DNA from: an uncultured Pelagibacteraceae bacterium
GTDB lineage: Bacteria; Pseudomonadota; Alphaproteobacteria; Pelagibacterales; Pelagibacteraceae
Length of the DNA stretch: 57,871 bases
Assembly (NCBI GenBank): GCA_902552035.1
Contig: CACDFC010000005.1
Location: forward strand, 1-57,871
Direction: 5' to 3'
Shown here: one piece after another, positions 8,532-19,603 of the stretch
How the letters are laid out: every line of letters begins with the position of its first letter
Position numbering within the stretch: position 1 is the first letter of the stretch
Position numbers and translations under genes: made by a program
Notes under the pieces: model-generated
Database searches by the model: none
Told to the model about the DNA's origin: nothing
Seen by the model: only the letters and a program-made list of their open reading frames with translations

Positions 8532-9618
8532 GTTATTAATAAAAACTAAAAATAAGAATTATTCAATTTTTGTTGGAAAAAATATTACTAATAATATCTC
8601 AAAAATTTTAAAAGAGGAAAAAATTAAGTTTAATAAATGTTTAATAATTGTAGATAAAAAAGTACCAAAAAGTTCTATTTACAAAATAATCAGAAAAATT
8701 AAATCTAAACTTAAAAAGATTATTTTTTTTAATTCTAGTGAAAAAAACAAAAATATTAATAGTGTAAATAAAATTTTAGATTTACTATTCAAAGAAAATT
8801 TTAGCCGTGATGATTGTATTATTTCCATTGGTGGTGGTATTACTGGTGATGTAGTTGGTTTTGCTGCAAGCATCTTCAAAAGAGGAATTAAATTTATTAA
8901 CTTTCCAACTACTTTATTATCGCAAGTGGACTCATCGGTTGGTGGAAAAACAGGAGTAAATAACAGATATGGAAAAAATTTAATAGGATCTTTCAATCAA
9001 CCTGATTTGGTCCTATCTGAGATTAATTTTTTAAAATCTTTACCAAAAAGAGAATTGATTTGTGGATATGCTGAAATTCTTAAACATGCAATAATTGCTG
9101 ATAAAAAAAAATTTTTATTTCTTGAAAAAAATAAAAATAAAATACTAAGCTTAAATGGTGATGTGATTCAAAAAACTATTATTGACAGCTGCACTATAAA
9201 AAAAAAGGTAATTGAAAAAGACGAAAAAGAGAAAAATTTAAGAAAAGTGTTAAACTTTGGCCACACGTTTGCCCACTCTTTTGAGGCATCACTTAGATAT
9301 TCAAAAAAATTAAATCATGGTGAAGCAGTACTTATGGGAATTAAATGTGCAGTTAAATTTAGTAAAAAAATTAATCATATACCAGAAAATGATGCGAAAA
9401 GAATAATTAATCATATAGACAGTTTAAAAATAAAAAAATTAAATGATTTTTTTAATTTAAAACATTTGGAAACACTAATCAAATTTATTAAAATTGATAA
9501 AAAGAACAAATCAAATAAAATAAATCTGATTTTATTAAAAAAAATAGGTAAACCAGATATTAATTCTAATTATAATGTTAATACTGTTAAGAAATTTTTA
9601 TATAATGAATTAAATTAA
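8518..9618 (+). CDS. aroB: 3-dehydroquinate synthase
   Basis: AroB cyclises DAHP to 3-dehydroquinate, using NAD and a divalent metal. The 366-residue length is normal. Visible motifs include GGGITGDVVGFAAS (NAD binding), NFPTTLLSQVDSSVGGKTGVN (substrate loop), GYAEILKHAII, and the metal-binding NFGHTFAH and NHGEAVLMG histidines. ATG 8518 lies inside the last codons of aroK, so translation is coupled. The 3' end overlaps the convergent bolA gene by 9 nt. Confidence 0.97.
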   Translation: MRQSKLLIKTKNKNYSIFVGKNITNNISKILKEEKIKFNKCLIIVDKKVPKSSIYKIIRKIKSKLKKIIFFNSSEKNKNINSVNKILDLLFKENFSRDDCIISIGGGITGDVVGFAASIFKRGIKFINFPTTLLSQVDSSVGGKTGVNNRYGKNLIGSFNQPDLVLSEINFLKSLPKRELICGYAEILKHAIIADKKKFLFLEKNKNKILSLNGDVIQKTIIDSCTIKKKVIEKDEKEKNLRKVLNFGHTFAHSFEASLRYSKKLNHGEAVLMGIKCAVKFSKKINHIPENDAKRIINHIDSLKIKKLNDFFNLKHLETLIKFIKIDKKNKSNKINLILLKKIGKPDINSNYNVNTVKKFLYNELN

Positions 9619-9870
9619 TTTAATTTGAATAGAATGAATAAATTTTTTTATTTCATATTCCAAAATTTTATGTACTTGTCTTGAAACCTCAATTCTATTT
9701 TTAATTTTAAGTTTTTCAGATTTAATTATTATTTGTAAATGAAATTTTCCTTGTTTATGGTTATCATGCTTTAAATGAAGAAAAGTTTTATCTAAAATTT
9801 TTACATCATCTACTTGTATACTTGCATTAATTTTTTTTTTTACAATTTCGATAAGTTGGTTTATATCCAT
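9610..9870 (-). CDS. bolA: BolA family protein
   Basis: An 86-residue BolA-like protein. BolA proteins pair with monothiol glutaredoxins to handle [2Fe-2S] clusters and in some species act as regulators. The compact alpha/beta class-II KH-like fold signature is recognisable: HLKHDNHKQGKFHLQIIIKS (the conserved His and HF/L strand), an Arg in the helix (NRIEVSRQVHKIL), and the IHSIQIKL C-terminal segment equivalent to the family IHAL motif. It is divergent from the J-domain gene, an arrangement also found in other alphaproteobacteria. Confidence 0.88.
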   Translation of the reverse strand: MDINQLIEIVKKKINASIQVDDVKILDKTFLHLKHDNHKQGKFHLQIIIKSEKLKIKNRIEVSRQVHKILEYEIKKFIHSIQIKLI

Positions 9871-9888
9871 AATTAAATTTATTATATC

Positions 9889-10410
9889 ATGAAAAATATT
9901 TGTGACTGGGAGAAATGTAACAAAGCAGGTGAGTACAAAGCTCCAATTGAGAGAGATAATAGTAAGAAATACAGGCTATTGTGTTTAGAACATGTAAAGG
10001 AGTTTAATAAAAATTGGAATTATTTTAAAGATATGAATGATACACAAATTTACGATTTTTTAAAATCTGATATGACTTGGCATAAACCTACACAAAGTTT
10101 TAGCTCTTCAGATAATTTCTTTAAAATATTATGGAAGAACGTTCTTAAAGGCGAATATCATTCTCCAAACAAAAACTTTAAGGACCTTAATTTTAAAAAA
10201 GTCAAATTTGATCAAAATGATTTAAAAGCATTCAGTATCCTTGGTATAAAAGTAGGTCAAGATTGGAAGAAAATACAACATAAGTTTAAAATACTTGTGA
10301 AAAAATTTCACCCTGATATGAATTTAGGAAATAAAAAATTTGAAGATAAACTTAAAGTAATAACTTTAGCTTATACTCAACTGAAAAAAACATATAAAAA
10401 TATAATATGA
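9889..10410 (+). CDS. J-domain (DnaJ-like) protein with N-terminal Cys/His motif
   Basis: A 173-residue protein whose C-terminal 60 residues form a J domain: LGIKVGQDWKKIQHKFKILV, the diagnostic HPD tripeptide in KKFHPDMN, and a final helix. J domains stimulate Hsp70 (DnaK) ATPase. The N-terminal region starts with CDWEKC and later has CLEHV, a CX4C...CX2H arrangement that could bind zinc; this part is typical of the alphaproteobacterial J-domain protein found upstream of cobS. The gene overlaps cobS by 4 nt (ATGA), so it may be a co-chaperone linked to the CobS/CobT complex (inference from position). Confidence 0.88.
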   Translation: MKNICDWEKCNKAGEYKAPIERDNSKKYRLLCLEHVKEFNKNWNYFKDMNDTQIYDFLKSDMTWHKPTQSFSSSDNFFKILWKNVLKGEYHSPNKNFKDLNFKKVKFDQNDLKAFSILGIKVGQDWKKIQHKFKILVKKFHPDMNLGNKKFEDKLKVITLAYTQLKKTYKNII

Positions 10411-11381
10411 TTAGTAATTTAAATATTCAGCCTGACATAAGGTTATCTGTAAAACAATCATTTGGAATTGAAACAGATATGGAAGTAAGTGCTTTCTCAA
10501 AAAAAAACGATTTTGTTCCAGAGATAGATAAGGATTATAAATTTGATCGTGATACAACGTTAGCAATCTTAAGTGGCTTTAATTTTAATAAAAGAGTTAT
10601 AATTCATGGATATCATGGTACTGGAAAATCAACTCATATTACACAGGTTGCTGCAAGATTGAATTGGCCTTGCATGAGAGTAAATCTAGACTCACATATA
10701 AGCAGAATAGATCTTATTGGTAAGGATGCAATTATAGTAAAAGACGGAAAACAAATTACAGAATTCCAAGAAGGTGTACTGCCATGGTCTATTCAAAATC
10801 CAGTAGCACTTATTTTTGATGAATATGATGCTATGAGGCCTGATGTGGCTTTCTTGATGACTAAAGTTTTAGAAGCAGAGGGAGGTTTAACACTACTTGA
10901 AAAAAATAAAGTAATTAAACCAAATGAATATTTTAGATTATTTGCTACAGCTAATACCATAGGGTTAGGTGACACCACTGGACTTTATACAGGTACACAA
11001 CAAATTAACCAGGCTCAAATGGATAGATGGAATATAGTTACTACTTTAAATTATCTTTCCTTAGACAAAGAAATGGAAATTATTTTATCTAAAAATAAGA
11101 ATTTAAATAGTCCTAAAGGTAAAGAAACAGTTTCTAATATGATTAAAGTTGCTTCTCTTACAAGAAAAGGCTTTATATCTGGAGATATATCTACTGTAAT
11201 GAGTCCTCGTACAGTTTTACATTGGGCTGAAAATTTCGAAATTTTCAAAGATATTGGTTATGCATTTAGAGTTACTTTTTTGAATAAATGTGATGAAACT
11301 GAAAAAAATGCAATTTCAGAATATTATCAAAGATGTTTTGGTGAAGACTTACCAGAGTCAATGGTTAATATACAGATGTAA
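10407..11381 (+). CDS. cobS: cobaltochelatase subunit CobS (AAA+ ATPase)
   Basis: CobS is the MoxR/BchI-like AAA+ motor of the aerobic cobaltochelatase CobNST, which inserts cobalt into hydrogenobyrinic acid a,c-diamide. The 324-residue protein carries Walker A GYHGTGKST (about residue 70), Walker B ALIFDEYDAM, and a sensor region LFATANTIGLGDTTG, all close to classical CobS. The start overlaps the J-domain gene by 4 nt and the stop abuts the cobT start directly. No CobN or other cobalamin gene is in the window, and SAR11 genomes generally lack de novo B12 synthesis (general knowledge), so an alternative remodelling role for CobST is plausible. Confidence 0.93.
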   Translation: MISNLNIQPDIRLSVKQSFGIETDMEVSAFSKKNDFVPEIDKDYKFDRDTTLAILSGFNFNKRVIIHGYHGTGKSTHITQVAARLNWPCMRVNLDSHISRIDLIGKDAIIVKDGKQITEFQEGVLPWSIQNPVALIFDEYDAMRPDVAFLMTKVLEAEGGLTLLEKNKVIKPNEYFRLFATANTIGLGDTTGLYTGTQQINQAQMDRWNIVTTLNYLSLDKEMEIILSKNKNLNSPKGKETVSNMIKVASLTRKGFISGDISTVMSPRTVLHWAENFEIFKDIGYAFRVTFLNKCDETEKNAISEYYQRCFGEDLPESMVNIQM

Positions 11382-13175
11382 ATGGATAAAGAAAAAAATA
11401 TTAAAGAAAAATTCAAACAAGCACTAATATCAACCGTAAAAGTAATTTCTGAAGATTTTGAGACAAAAAATCATAATAAAAAAAATGTAAGTTTAAAAAA
11501 TTATGATTTTATTGAATTAGACAATTTAACTACTAAAGATGATTTTATTAAATTAAGAGCCGAAACTGACTCGGAAGCGTTAAAGAGAAGGTTTTCAAAT
11601 GTTAAGATATATAATAAAAACCTTCCAAAAAAAGCTTCATTTAGAAATCTATACGAAATTTCAGAAAAAATTAGATATGAACTTATTGGTGGAAAAATGT
11701 TAAGAGGTGTCCAAAAAAATATTCTAGAAAATTATTCTTTAAAAATTAAAATAAAAAAAAAGGATCAATTAAAATCTAAAGAAGATGTAAATATTTCAGA
11801 GGCTTTTGAGTTATATATGCTCAAAAATTATTTTAATATTAAGCTAAATAAACTAACTGAAAAAATGTTGAGTTTTTGGGAAACTGAATTTGAATCAACT
11901 TTAGGAAAACATAAAGACTTTTTAAATAAAAATGTAACAAATCAAGAGATCTATAATTCAAAATTTTCTGAACTGTTACAAAAAATTGAAATTTTTGAAA
12001 ATGAAGATGATAAATCAGAAGAAAAAAATCAAGAAAGTGATGATCAAAATAATAATTCAAATGATTCAAATCAATCAGATAATGATCAAGATATGAATAA
12101 ACAGGAAACTGATCAAGGTGAGATAGATGCTGATTACGATGTTAATGAATTCAGAATGGATGAACAATTGGTAGATACAGACTCCGAGCAACAAAGCTCA
12201 GAACAAATTATACAAAAATTTAACAATAGCGATAATGATAATGTCTATAAAGTATTTACTTCGAAGTTTGATGAGATAGCAAAAGCTGAGTCTTTAGAAA
12301 CTGCAGATGAAATCTCTAAATTAAGAAAAAACTTAGACCAACAGCTTACTAGTTTTCAAGATTTAATCACCAAGCTGGCTAATAAACTTCAAAGACAATT
12401 ACTTGCAAAACAAAATAGATCATGGGAATTTGATTTAGAAGAAGGATTACTAGATAGTTCAAAATTACCAAGGATAATTATTGATCCATATAACTCACTT
12501 TCTTTTAAAAGAGAAAAAGATTTAGACTTTAAGGATACAGTGGTTACTTTATTAATTGATAATTCAGGTTCAATGCGGGGAAGACCAATAACTATTGCAG
12601 CAATTTGTGCAGATATATTATCTAGAACTTTAGAGAGATGTTCAGTTAAAGTTGAGATTCTAGGATTTACAACAAAAAATTGGAAGGGAGGAGAAAGTAG
12701 AGAATACTGGAATAAAAATGGTAAAATAAAAAATCCAGGTAGACTAAATGATCTTAGGCATATTATTTATAAATCAGCTGATACACATTGGAGACAATCA
12801 AAAAAAAATCTAGGATTAATGCTTAAAGAAGGAATACTTAAAGAAAATATTGATGGAGAGGCTATTACTTGGGCTTATAGTCGTTTGAAAAAAAGAAAAG
12901 AAGAAAGAAAAATACTAATGATAATATCTGATGGTGCACCAGTAGATGACTCAACCCTCTCAGTGAATTCTGGTGATTTTCTTGAAAAACATTTAAAAAA
13001 AACTGTAAAATTAATTGAAAGTAAAAATGATATTGAAATTCTAGCAATTGGGATTGGTCATGATGTCTCCAGATATTATCAAAAAGCTATTAAAATTTCA
13101 GACGTCCAAGAACTTGGGGATGTGATGATCTCTGAGTTAAGTGGACTTTTTAATAATAAAAAAACAATTAATTAA
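11382..13175 (+). CDS. cobT: cobaltochelatase subunit CobT (VWA domain)
   Basis: CobT partners CobS in the AAA+ chelatase module. The 597-residue protein has an N-terminal helical region, a strongly acidic Asn/Asp/Gln-rich low-complexity linker (about residues 200-275), and a C-terminal von Willebrand A domain whose MIDAS motif [10 protein letters not shown] sits near residue 390, with [11 protein letters not shown] later. The organisation matches classical CobT. It follows cobS without a gap, and its 3' end overlaps the convergent histidine kinase gene by 4 nt. See the finding on whether this pair acts in cobalamin synthesis at all. Confidence 0.93.
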   Translation: MDKEKNIKEKFKQALISTVKVISEDFETKNHNKKNVSLKNYDFIELDNLTTKDDFIKLRAETDSEALKRRFSNVKIYNKNLPKKASFRNLYEISEKIRYELIGGKMLRGVQKNILENYSLKIKIKKKDQLKSKEDVNISEAFELYMLKNYFNIKLNKLTEKMLSFWETEFESTLGKHKDFLNKNVTNQEIYNSKFSELLQKIEIFENEDDKSEEKNQESDDQNNNSNDSNQSDNDQDMNKQETDQGEIDADYDVNEFRMDEQLVDTDSEQQSSEQIIQKFNNSDNDNVYKVFTSKFDEIAKAESLETADEISKLRKNLDQQLTSFQDLITKLANKLQRQLLAKQNRSWEFDLEEGLLDSSKLPRIIIDPYNSLSFKREKDLDFKDTVVTLLIDNSGSMRGRPITIAAICADILSRTLERCSVKVEILGFTTKNWKGGESREYWNKNGKIKNPGRLNDLRHIIYKSADTHWRQSKKNLGLMLKEGILKENIDGEAITWAYSRLKKRKEERKILMIISDGAPVDDSTLSVNSGDFLEKHLKKTVKLIESKNDIEILAIGIGHDVSRYYQKAIKISDVQELGDVMISELSGLFNNKKTIN

Positions 13176-14449
13176 ATCTTAGATAAGTCTTTATTTTTCC
13201 AAGTAATATTTATTTCAGCTCCACCTCTTGTTTCAGAATTTCTGCAGGTAAGTTTTGCAAAATTTTTTTCTAATAACGTCTTTCCAATGAAAATACCTAG
13301 TCCTAATCCTGTTTCTGACATTTGTTTTTTTTTTAAAGATCTTATATATGGTTCTCCAATTTTATTTAAAATATCTTTTGGAAAACCAGGACCATCATCC
13401 TCTATTATTATTTCGGACATTTCGCTGTCACTTTTTACAGTAATAAATATTTTATTTTTAGCAAATTTATTTGCATTTCCGACAAAGTTTCTAATTCCGT
13501 AAACTAATTCTATCGACTTTCTTAAATTAAATTTATTCGTATTCTGTTTATCAATTAAAATAAATTCTTTTTCTGAAATTTCTTCAAATGATTTTGTTAT
13601 TTCATATACATAATCGTAAATACTTAAATCTTTATCTATAAATTCATCGTCAATAGTGGGATTTAAAGTTAATTTTTTTAAAATGTCATTACATCTATTT
13701 ACTTGGCTTACTAAAAGTTCAATATCTTTATTAAATTTTTTACTACTTTTAAGTTCTTTCAGTAAATCCTGTGAAATAATTTTAATTGTTGATAAAGGTG
13801 TTCCTAGAGAATGTGCCGCAGCTGCAACCTGACCACCAAGAGAAACTAGCTCGTGTTCTTTTGCAATTACTTCTTGAATTTTATCTAAAGCCTCTTTTCT
13901 TAATTTAGACTCCTTTCCAAAAATAAGAGCAAAATAATTTAGAAAAATTAATGCAATTATAAGTGCTGTTGGAATAGCATAGAAATAATGATCATTAAAT
14001 TCATATTGGCTCAGAGGGTATGGTAAATCCTGATAGAAGAAAGTTAAAGTTATAATCGATACAATCGTAAAAAAAACTAAAGTTAGGTTAGTTTTCATAT
14101 TTAATCTTAAAGATCCAAATACACTTGGAATTAATAAAAATACAGAAAAGGGATTTAATACACCCCCTGTTAAAAATAGCAATAATGTTAACTGTATAAT
14201 ATCTATTGTTAAAAATATAAATGCAGGTTTACTATTAAGTAAATTATTTTTAAAAAAATAAGTTAAATGTAAATTACTTAAAACTCCTAGCGCTATTACA
14301 AAATTCGCTAAAATATAATTAAATTCAAAATTAAAAATAAACTTTACAGAATTAATGGTTAAAAATTGTCCAATTATCGCAATCCAACGAAGATTTATAT
14401 AAATTAATTTGTTTAATGAATGATATTTTGAGGATTGTTCAAAATCCAT
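13172..14449 (-). CDS. regB: RegB/PrrB-type redox sensor histidine kinase
   Basis: A 425-residue membrane histidine kinase. The N-terminal half has about six hydrophobic segments, with the GGVLNPF motif (near residue 95) corresponding to the RegB quinone-binding signature. The H-box [16 protein letters not shown] puts the phospho-accepting His at residue 213. A Cys at residue 253 ([11 protein letters not shown]) matches the redox-active cysteine of RegB. The ATP-binding domain has N ([11 protein letters not shown]), G1 (EDDGPGFP) and G2 (GLGLGIFIG) boxes. RegB kinases sense the ubiquinone pool or redox state and phosphorylate RegA. No response regulator gene is adjacent. It lies 6 nt downstream of gyrB. 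Confidence 0.88.
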   Translation of the reverse strand: MDFEQSSKYHSLNKLIYINLRWIAIIGQFLTINSVKFIFNFEFNYILANFVIALGVLSNLHLTYFFKNNLLNSKPAFIFLTIDIIQLTLLLFLTGGVLNPFSVFLLIPSVFGSLRLNMKTNLTLVFFTIVSIITLTFFYQDLPYPLSQYEFNDHYFYAIPTALIIALIFLNYFALIFGKESKLRKEALDKIQEVIAKEHELVSLGGQVAAAAHSLGTPLSTIKIISQDLLKELKSSKKFNKDIELLVSQVNRCNDILKKLTLNPTIDDEFIDKDLSIYDYVYEITKSFEEISEKEFILIDKQNTNKFNLRKSIELVYGIRNFVGNANKFAKNKIFITVKSDSEMSEIIIEDDGPGFPKDILNKIGEPYIRSLKKKQMSETGLGLGIFIGKTLLEKNFAKLTCRNSETRGGAEINITWKNKDLSKI

Positions 14450-14455
14450 GATGCT

Positions 14456-16513
<2,058 letters not shown>

Positions 16514-16593
16514 TTATTTTTATTGGAAAAATTAAATTATATCATTTTTTGATTATTAAATAAAATTTAGATTTTTTGGGTGATTAAATCAGC

Positions 16594-16606
16594 GTTGATT
16601 ATCAAC
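16594..16606. promoter_or_regulatory. 13-bp dyad between gyrB and tRNA-Ser
   Basis: GTTGATTATCAAC is a perfect 6-bp inverted repeat around one central base, about 80 nt upstream of the gyrB start in otherwise featureless A+T-rich DNA. It could be an operator for gyrB. No other copy of the same site was noticed in the window, so this is a weak call. Confidence 0.25.
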
Positions 16607-16691
16607 ATAAATTAAGTTTTTATAAAAATTTTTTTCTATTTTTTTAAAATTGGACTTTTGAGGTATTTTTTAAAGTCATATCTCAAGGAAT

Positions 16692-16781
16692 TGGCGGAGA
16701 GAGTGGGATTCGAACCCACGAAAGAGTTTCCCCTTAACACGCTTTCCAAGCGTGCGCCTTAAACCGCTCGGCCATCTCTCC
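16692..16781 (-). tRNA. tRNA-Ser (GGA)
   Basis: The reverse complement reads GGAGAGATGGCCGAGCGG... and ends ...CTCTCCGCCA. It folds as a class II tRNA with acceptor stem GGAGAGA/TCTCTCC, anticodon stem CACGC/GCGTG around loop TTGGAAA (anticodon GGA), a long variable arm typical of tRNA-Ser, a T-loop GTTCGAATC and an encoded CCA end. It marks the border between gyrB and the surface-glycan cassette. Confidence 0.97.
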
Positions 16782-16783
16782 TT

Positions 16784-17629
16784 TTATTTTTTGGTTATAA
16801 ATGCGATATCATTTCCCTTTTGGCCCATATAGATTTCTATGGATTGAAAGTTTTTTAAAAAATAATTTTTATCCTCCTCTTTAATGTATTTTGAACTAAA
16901 ATTTTTTTTATTTTTTATATCATAAAGAATATTTCTTAAAGTGGGCTTTGAGAAATTTAGTCTCATATCTTCTCTAGTATCTGGAAAATTTAATTCTTCT
17001 ATAACAAATATTCCCTTCGAATTTAACTTTTTAAAACACATAAATAAAGTGATTATTTGATCTTTTAAAATATGGGATGCATCATCAATTATAATATCAT
17101 ATCTAATTTCAGTATTAATAATTTTTTTATTTAGTGAACTCTCAGATCCACTATCTATATAAAAATTTTTAATTCTTTCTGATTTATATCTTAATATATC
17201 TGGAAAGATATCACCTGAGAAAATTAACGAATTTTTTAAATAAAAATAAAAGGCAGCTAACGCATTTCCATTAAAAGCTCCTAATTCTAAAATAGTACAT
17301 TTTACATTAATATACTTTTTAAAATATTTTTCGTAAAACTCAGAATAACCATGGCCAATAATTTTTTCTTTTTTTCTTTGTGCTGGTTTAGGGTACTGAT
17401 CAAAAACTCTTTTTGCTTTATCACTGCCAAAATACTCCAATAACATATCCAGATTAAACTCTGTAAATTTATCTTTATTTATTTGATCCAAATTAATTAT
17501 TTTTGGAATATAAATAAGGTTTATTAAATATGAAAAAGGAAGTGATAAAAAAATATAGATTTTAAGTATAAACTTTGCTTTTACTATTCTGTGTCTATAA
17601 TATATGTTGTAAAATGTGTTTAATTTCAT
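16784..17629 (-). CDS. class I SAM-dependent methyltransferase-like protein
   Basis: A protein of about 281 residues resembling sugar or antibiotic O-methyltransferases of the CmcI/MycE-like group. Visible features are a Rossmann motif I ILELGAFNGNAL (about residue 135), SGDIFPD for the second strand, and YDIIIDDASH (a motif II acid pair that can bind metal), followed by GIFVIEEL. An N-terminal hydrophobic stretch (about residues 24-43) could be a membrane anchor. I use ATG 17629 rather than the TTG at 17632. The gene starts 2 nt from tRNA-Ser at its 3' side and lies in a cassette of glycan genes, so methylation of a surface sugar is the likely role (inference). Confidence 0.75.
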   Translation of the reverse strand: MKLNTFYNIYYRHRIVKAKFILKIYIFLSLPFSYLINLIYIPKIINLDQINKDKFTEFNLDMLLEYFGSDKAKRVFDQYPKPAQRKKEKIIGHGYSEFYEKYFKKYINVKCTILELGAFNGNALAAFYFYLKNSLIFSGDIFPDILRYKSERIKNFYIDSGSESSLNKKIINTEIRYDIIIDDASHILKDQIITLFMCFKKLNSKGIFVIEELNFPDTREDMRLNFSKPTLRNILYDIKNKKNFSSKYIKEEDKNYFLKNFQSIEIYMGQKGNDIAFITKK

Positions 17630-17677
17630 CAAATAAATATATTTAATTTTATAAATGAATAATAAATATTATCAATA

Positions 17678-18742
17678 ATGTCGGTAGCAATAATAACAGG
17701 TTCATGTGGGTTAGTAGGCTCAGAAGCTTGTATCTTTTTAGCTAAAAAAGGTTTTAAAATAGTAGGAATTGATAATAATTTAAGGAAAAGATTTTTTGGC
17801 AAAGAAGGTTCTACAATTTGGGTAAGAAAAAAACTACAAATAGAAATAAATAAATATGAACATTACAATATTGATATTAGAAATTTAGATTCTTTAAAAA
17901 AAATTTTTAAAAAATATAAAAAAAATATTAAATTTATTATCCATAGCGCTGCACAGCCCTCACATGACTTTGCAAAGAATAATACAAAAATTGATTTTGA
18001 GGTTAATGCTTTAGGCACTTTGAATCTTTTAAGACTTACTGAAAAATATTGCAGAAATGCACCATTCATTCATATGTCTACTAACAAAGTTTACGGTGAT
18101 AATCCTAATAAATTAAAATTAAAGGAAAAAAAATCTAGATGGGATATTGATGACAGATTATATAAAAATGGAATAAATGAGAATTTCTCAATAGATAACT
18201 GTACCCATAGCTTTTTTGGGGTTTCAAAAATTTATTCAGACTTTATTGCACAGGAATACGGAAAAAATAATAAATTAAATACTGGAATTTTCAGAGCAGG
18301 TTGTATAACTGGTCCAAATCATTCTGGCGCGAAGCTTCATGGTTTTTTATCTTTTCTTATTAAGTCTTGTTTAAAAAAGAAATCTTACAATATAATTGGA
18401 TATAAAGGAAAACAGGTAAGAGATAATATACACAGTCTTGATCTGGTGAATTGTTTTTGGGAATTTTATAAAAATCCAAAAAAAGGTGAAATATATAATA
18501 TCGGAGGTGGAACTTATTCTAACTGTTCAATACTAGAGGCAATTAATATAATTGAAAATATTACTAAATTAAAAATTAAAATAAAATATGATAATAAAAA
18601 TCGGATAGGTGATCATATTTGGTATGTATCAGATTTAAAAAAGTTTAAAAAAGATTTTCCTAATTGGAAGCAAAAATATAATTCATTTAAAATTATAAAA
18701 GAATTAATTGAGACTAATAAAAATTATTTCGATAAATCGTAA
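17678..18742 (+). CDS. NAD-dependent epimerase/dehydratase, CDP-paratose 2-epimerase-like SDR
   Basis: An extended SDR of 354 residues likely modifying a nucleotide sugar. The N-terminal NAD site is ITGSCGLVG, followed by GIDNN. Family-specific segments include HSAAQPSHDFA, TGPNHSGAKLHGF, GYKGKQVRDNIHSLDLV and a C-terminal GDHIWYVSDLKKF, which match a CDP-tyvelose/paratose epimerase-like group. The catalytic YxxxK reads as HSFFGVSK, with Phe at the Tyr position; I believe this is common in that subgroup. It is divergent from the methyltransferase gene and its 3' end overlaps the DUF4422 gene by 19 nt. A second SDR at 19604 probably works with it. Confidence 0.85.
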   Translation: MSVAIITGSCGLVGSEACIFLAKKGFKIVGIDNNLRKRFFGKEGSTIWVRKKLQIEINKYEHYNIDIRNLDSLKKIFKKYKKNIKFIIHSAAQPSHDFAKNNTKIDFEVNALGTLNLLRLTEKYCRNAPFIHMSTNKVYGDNPNKLKLKEKKSRWDIDDRLYKNGINENFSIDNCTHSFFGVSKIYSDFIAQEYGKNNKLNTGIFRAGCITGPNHSGAKLHGFLSFLIKSCLKKKSYNIIGYKGKQVRDNIHSLDLVNCFWEFYKNPKKGEIYNIGGGTYSNCSILEAINIIENITKLKIKIKYDNKNRIGDHIWYVSDLKKFKKDFPNWKQKYNSFKIIKELIETNKNYFDKS

Positions 18743-19563
18743 AATACCCATGGTGAATACCCAACTCTACAATATTTTTCAAACCAAAACGGTAAATATC
18801 TTTCTGTTAAAAAAGTATAAATTCTTTGAGTACCATAGTCATTCGTTTTTTTAAGACCAAAGACTTTTTCACAATTCTCAAGCCATGTGAAAAGTTTTAA
18901 ATAAAATTTTTCAACTTTTTCTTTATTATTTGAAATATACATACAATTAGGACTTAAAGAAGTTTTATGATTGATATAGTTTTGAAAGTCCAATTTATCA
19001 TCTTCTGGAAGTAAATTGATAGCTAAATCAAGATTTTTATACCCATGAAACATTTCAAAATGTAATCTTATGTTATGTTTTTTTCCATTAAATAGTATTG
19101 ATGGTTTTTTTATAAAAGACTTAAATGCTTTTTTTATGATTTTAGTTTTTTTTTGATTTCTAAGATCTATTGGCTCACACAGAATGACATCTAAATCTTT
19201 CCAACTCTTATCTGGTTTTTCTATTATCATAGACTTAATTTCATTAAGACTAAGCTTATTTTTGAAAAACCCTTGTTGATTATTAGAATTTTGAATTTTT
19301 TTATAAAATTTATCTTTAAGAAAAAATCTTCTGTAATGACAAACCCCAAACCAATCATTTTTAGAAAAATCTTTCAGCTTATTTTTCCATAGCCAATAGT
19401 GAAAAGTAATTTCTCCATAATAGGGATTTTTTTGATTGATATTAATTCCAGTTTTTTCATCTATAAAATTTTGGGGATATGAGTTACTTCCTACACCTGA
19501 AGGTATTAAATTTAATTTTTCAATGAAATCTAAGTTTTTATGAGTTATACAATATATGTGCAT
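18724..19563 (-). CDS. DUF4422 family glycosyltransferase-like protein
   Basis: A 279-residue protein matching the DUF4422 family of capsular or exopolysaccharide glycosyltransferases. Recognisable motifs are an N-terminal YCITHKNLD strand, NPYYGEITFHYWLWKN and the signature GVCHYRRFF, plus a C-terminal region rich in Tyr/Trp (RYLPFWFEKYC). No transmembrane segment is evident. It overlaps the convergent epimerase by 19 nt and is divergent from the second epimerase (40 nt apart). It is likely to add a sugar to lipopolysaccharide or a surface glycan; donor and acceptor cannot be read from the sequence. Confidence 0.82.
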   Translation of the reverse strand: MHIYCITHKNLDFIEKLNLIPSGVGSNSYPQNFIDEKTGININQKNPYYGEITFHYWLWKNKLKDFSKNDWFGVCHYRRFFLKDKFYKKIQNSNNQQGFFKNKLSLNEIKSMIIEKPDKSWKDLDVILCEPIDLRNQKKTKIIKKAFKSFIKKPSILFNGKKHNIRLHFEMFHGYKNLDLAINLLPEDDKLDFQNYINHKTSLSPNCMYISNNKEKVEKFYLKLFTWLENCEKVFGLKKTNDYGTQRIYTFLTERYLPFWFEKYCRVGYSPWVFYDLSK

Positions 19564-19603
19564 ATTTTTTAAATTTTTATAACTTATATTAAATTATAAA
19601 ACT

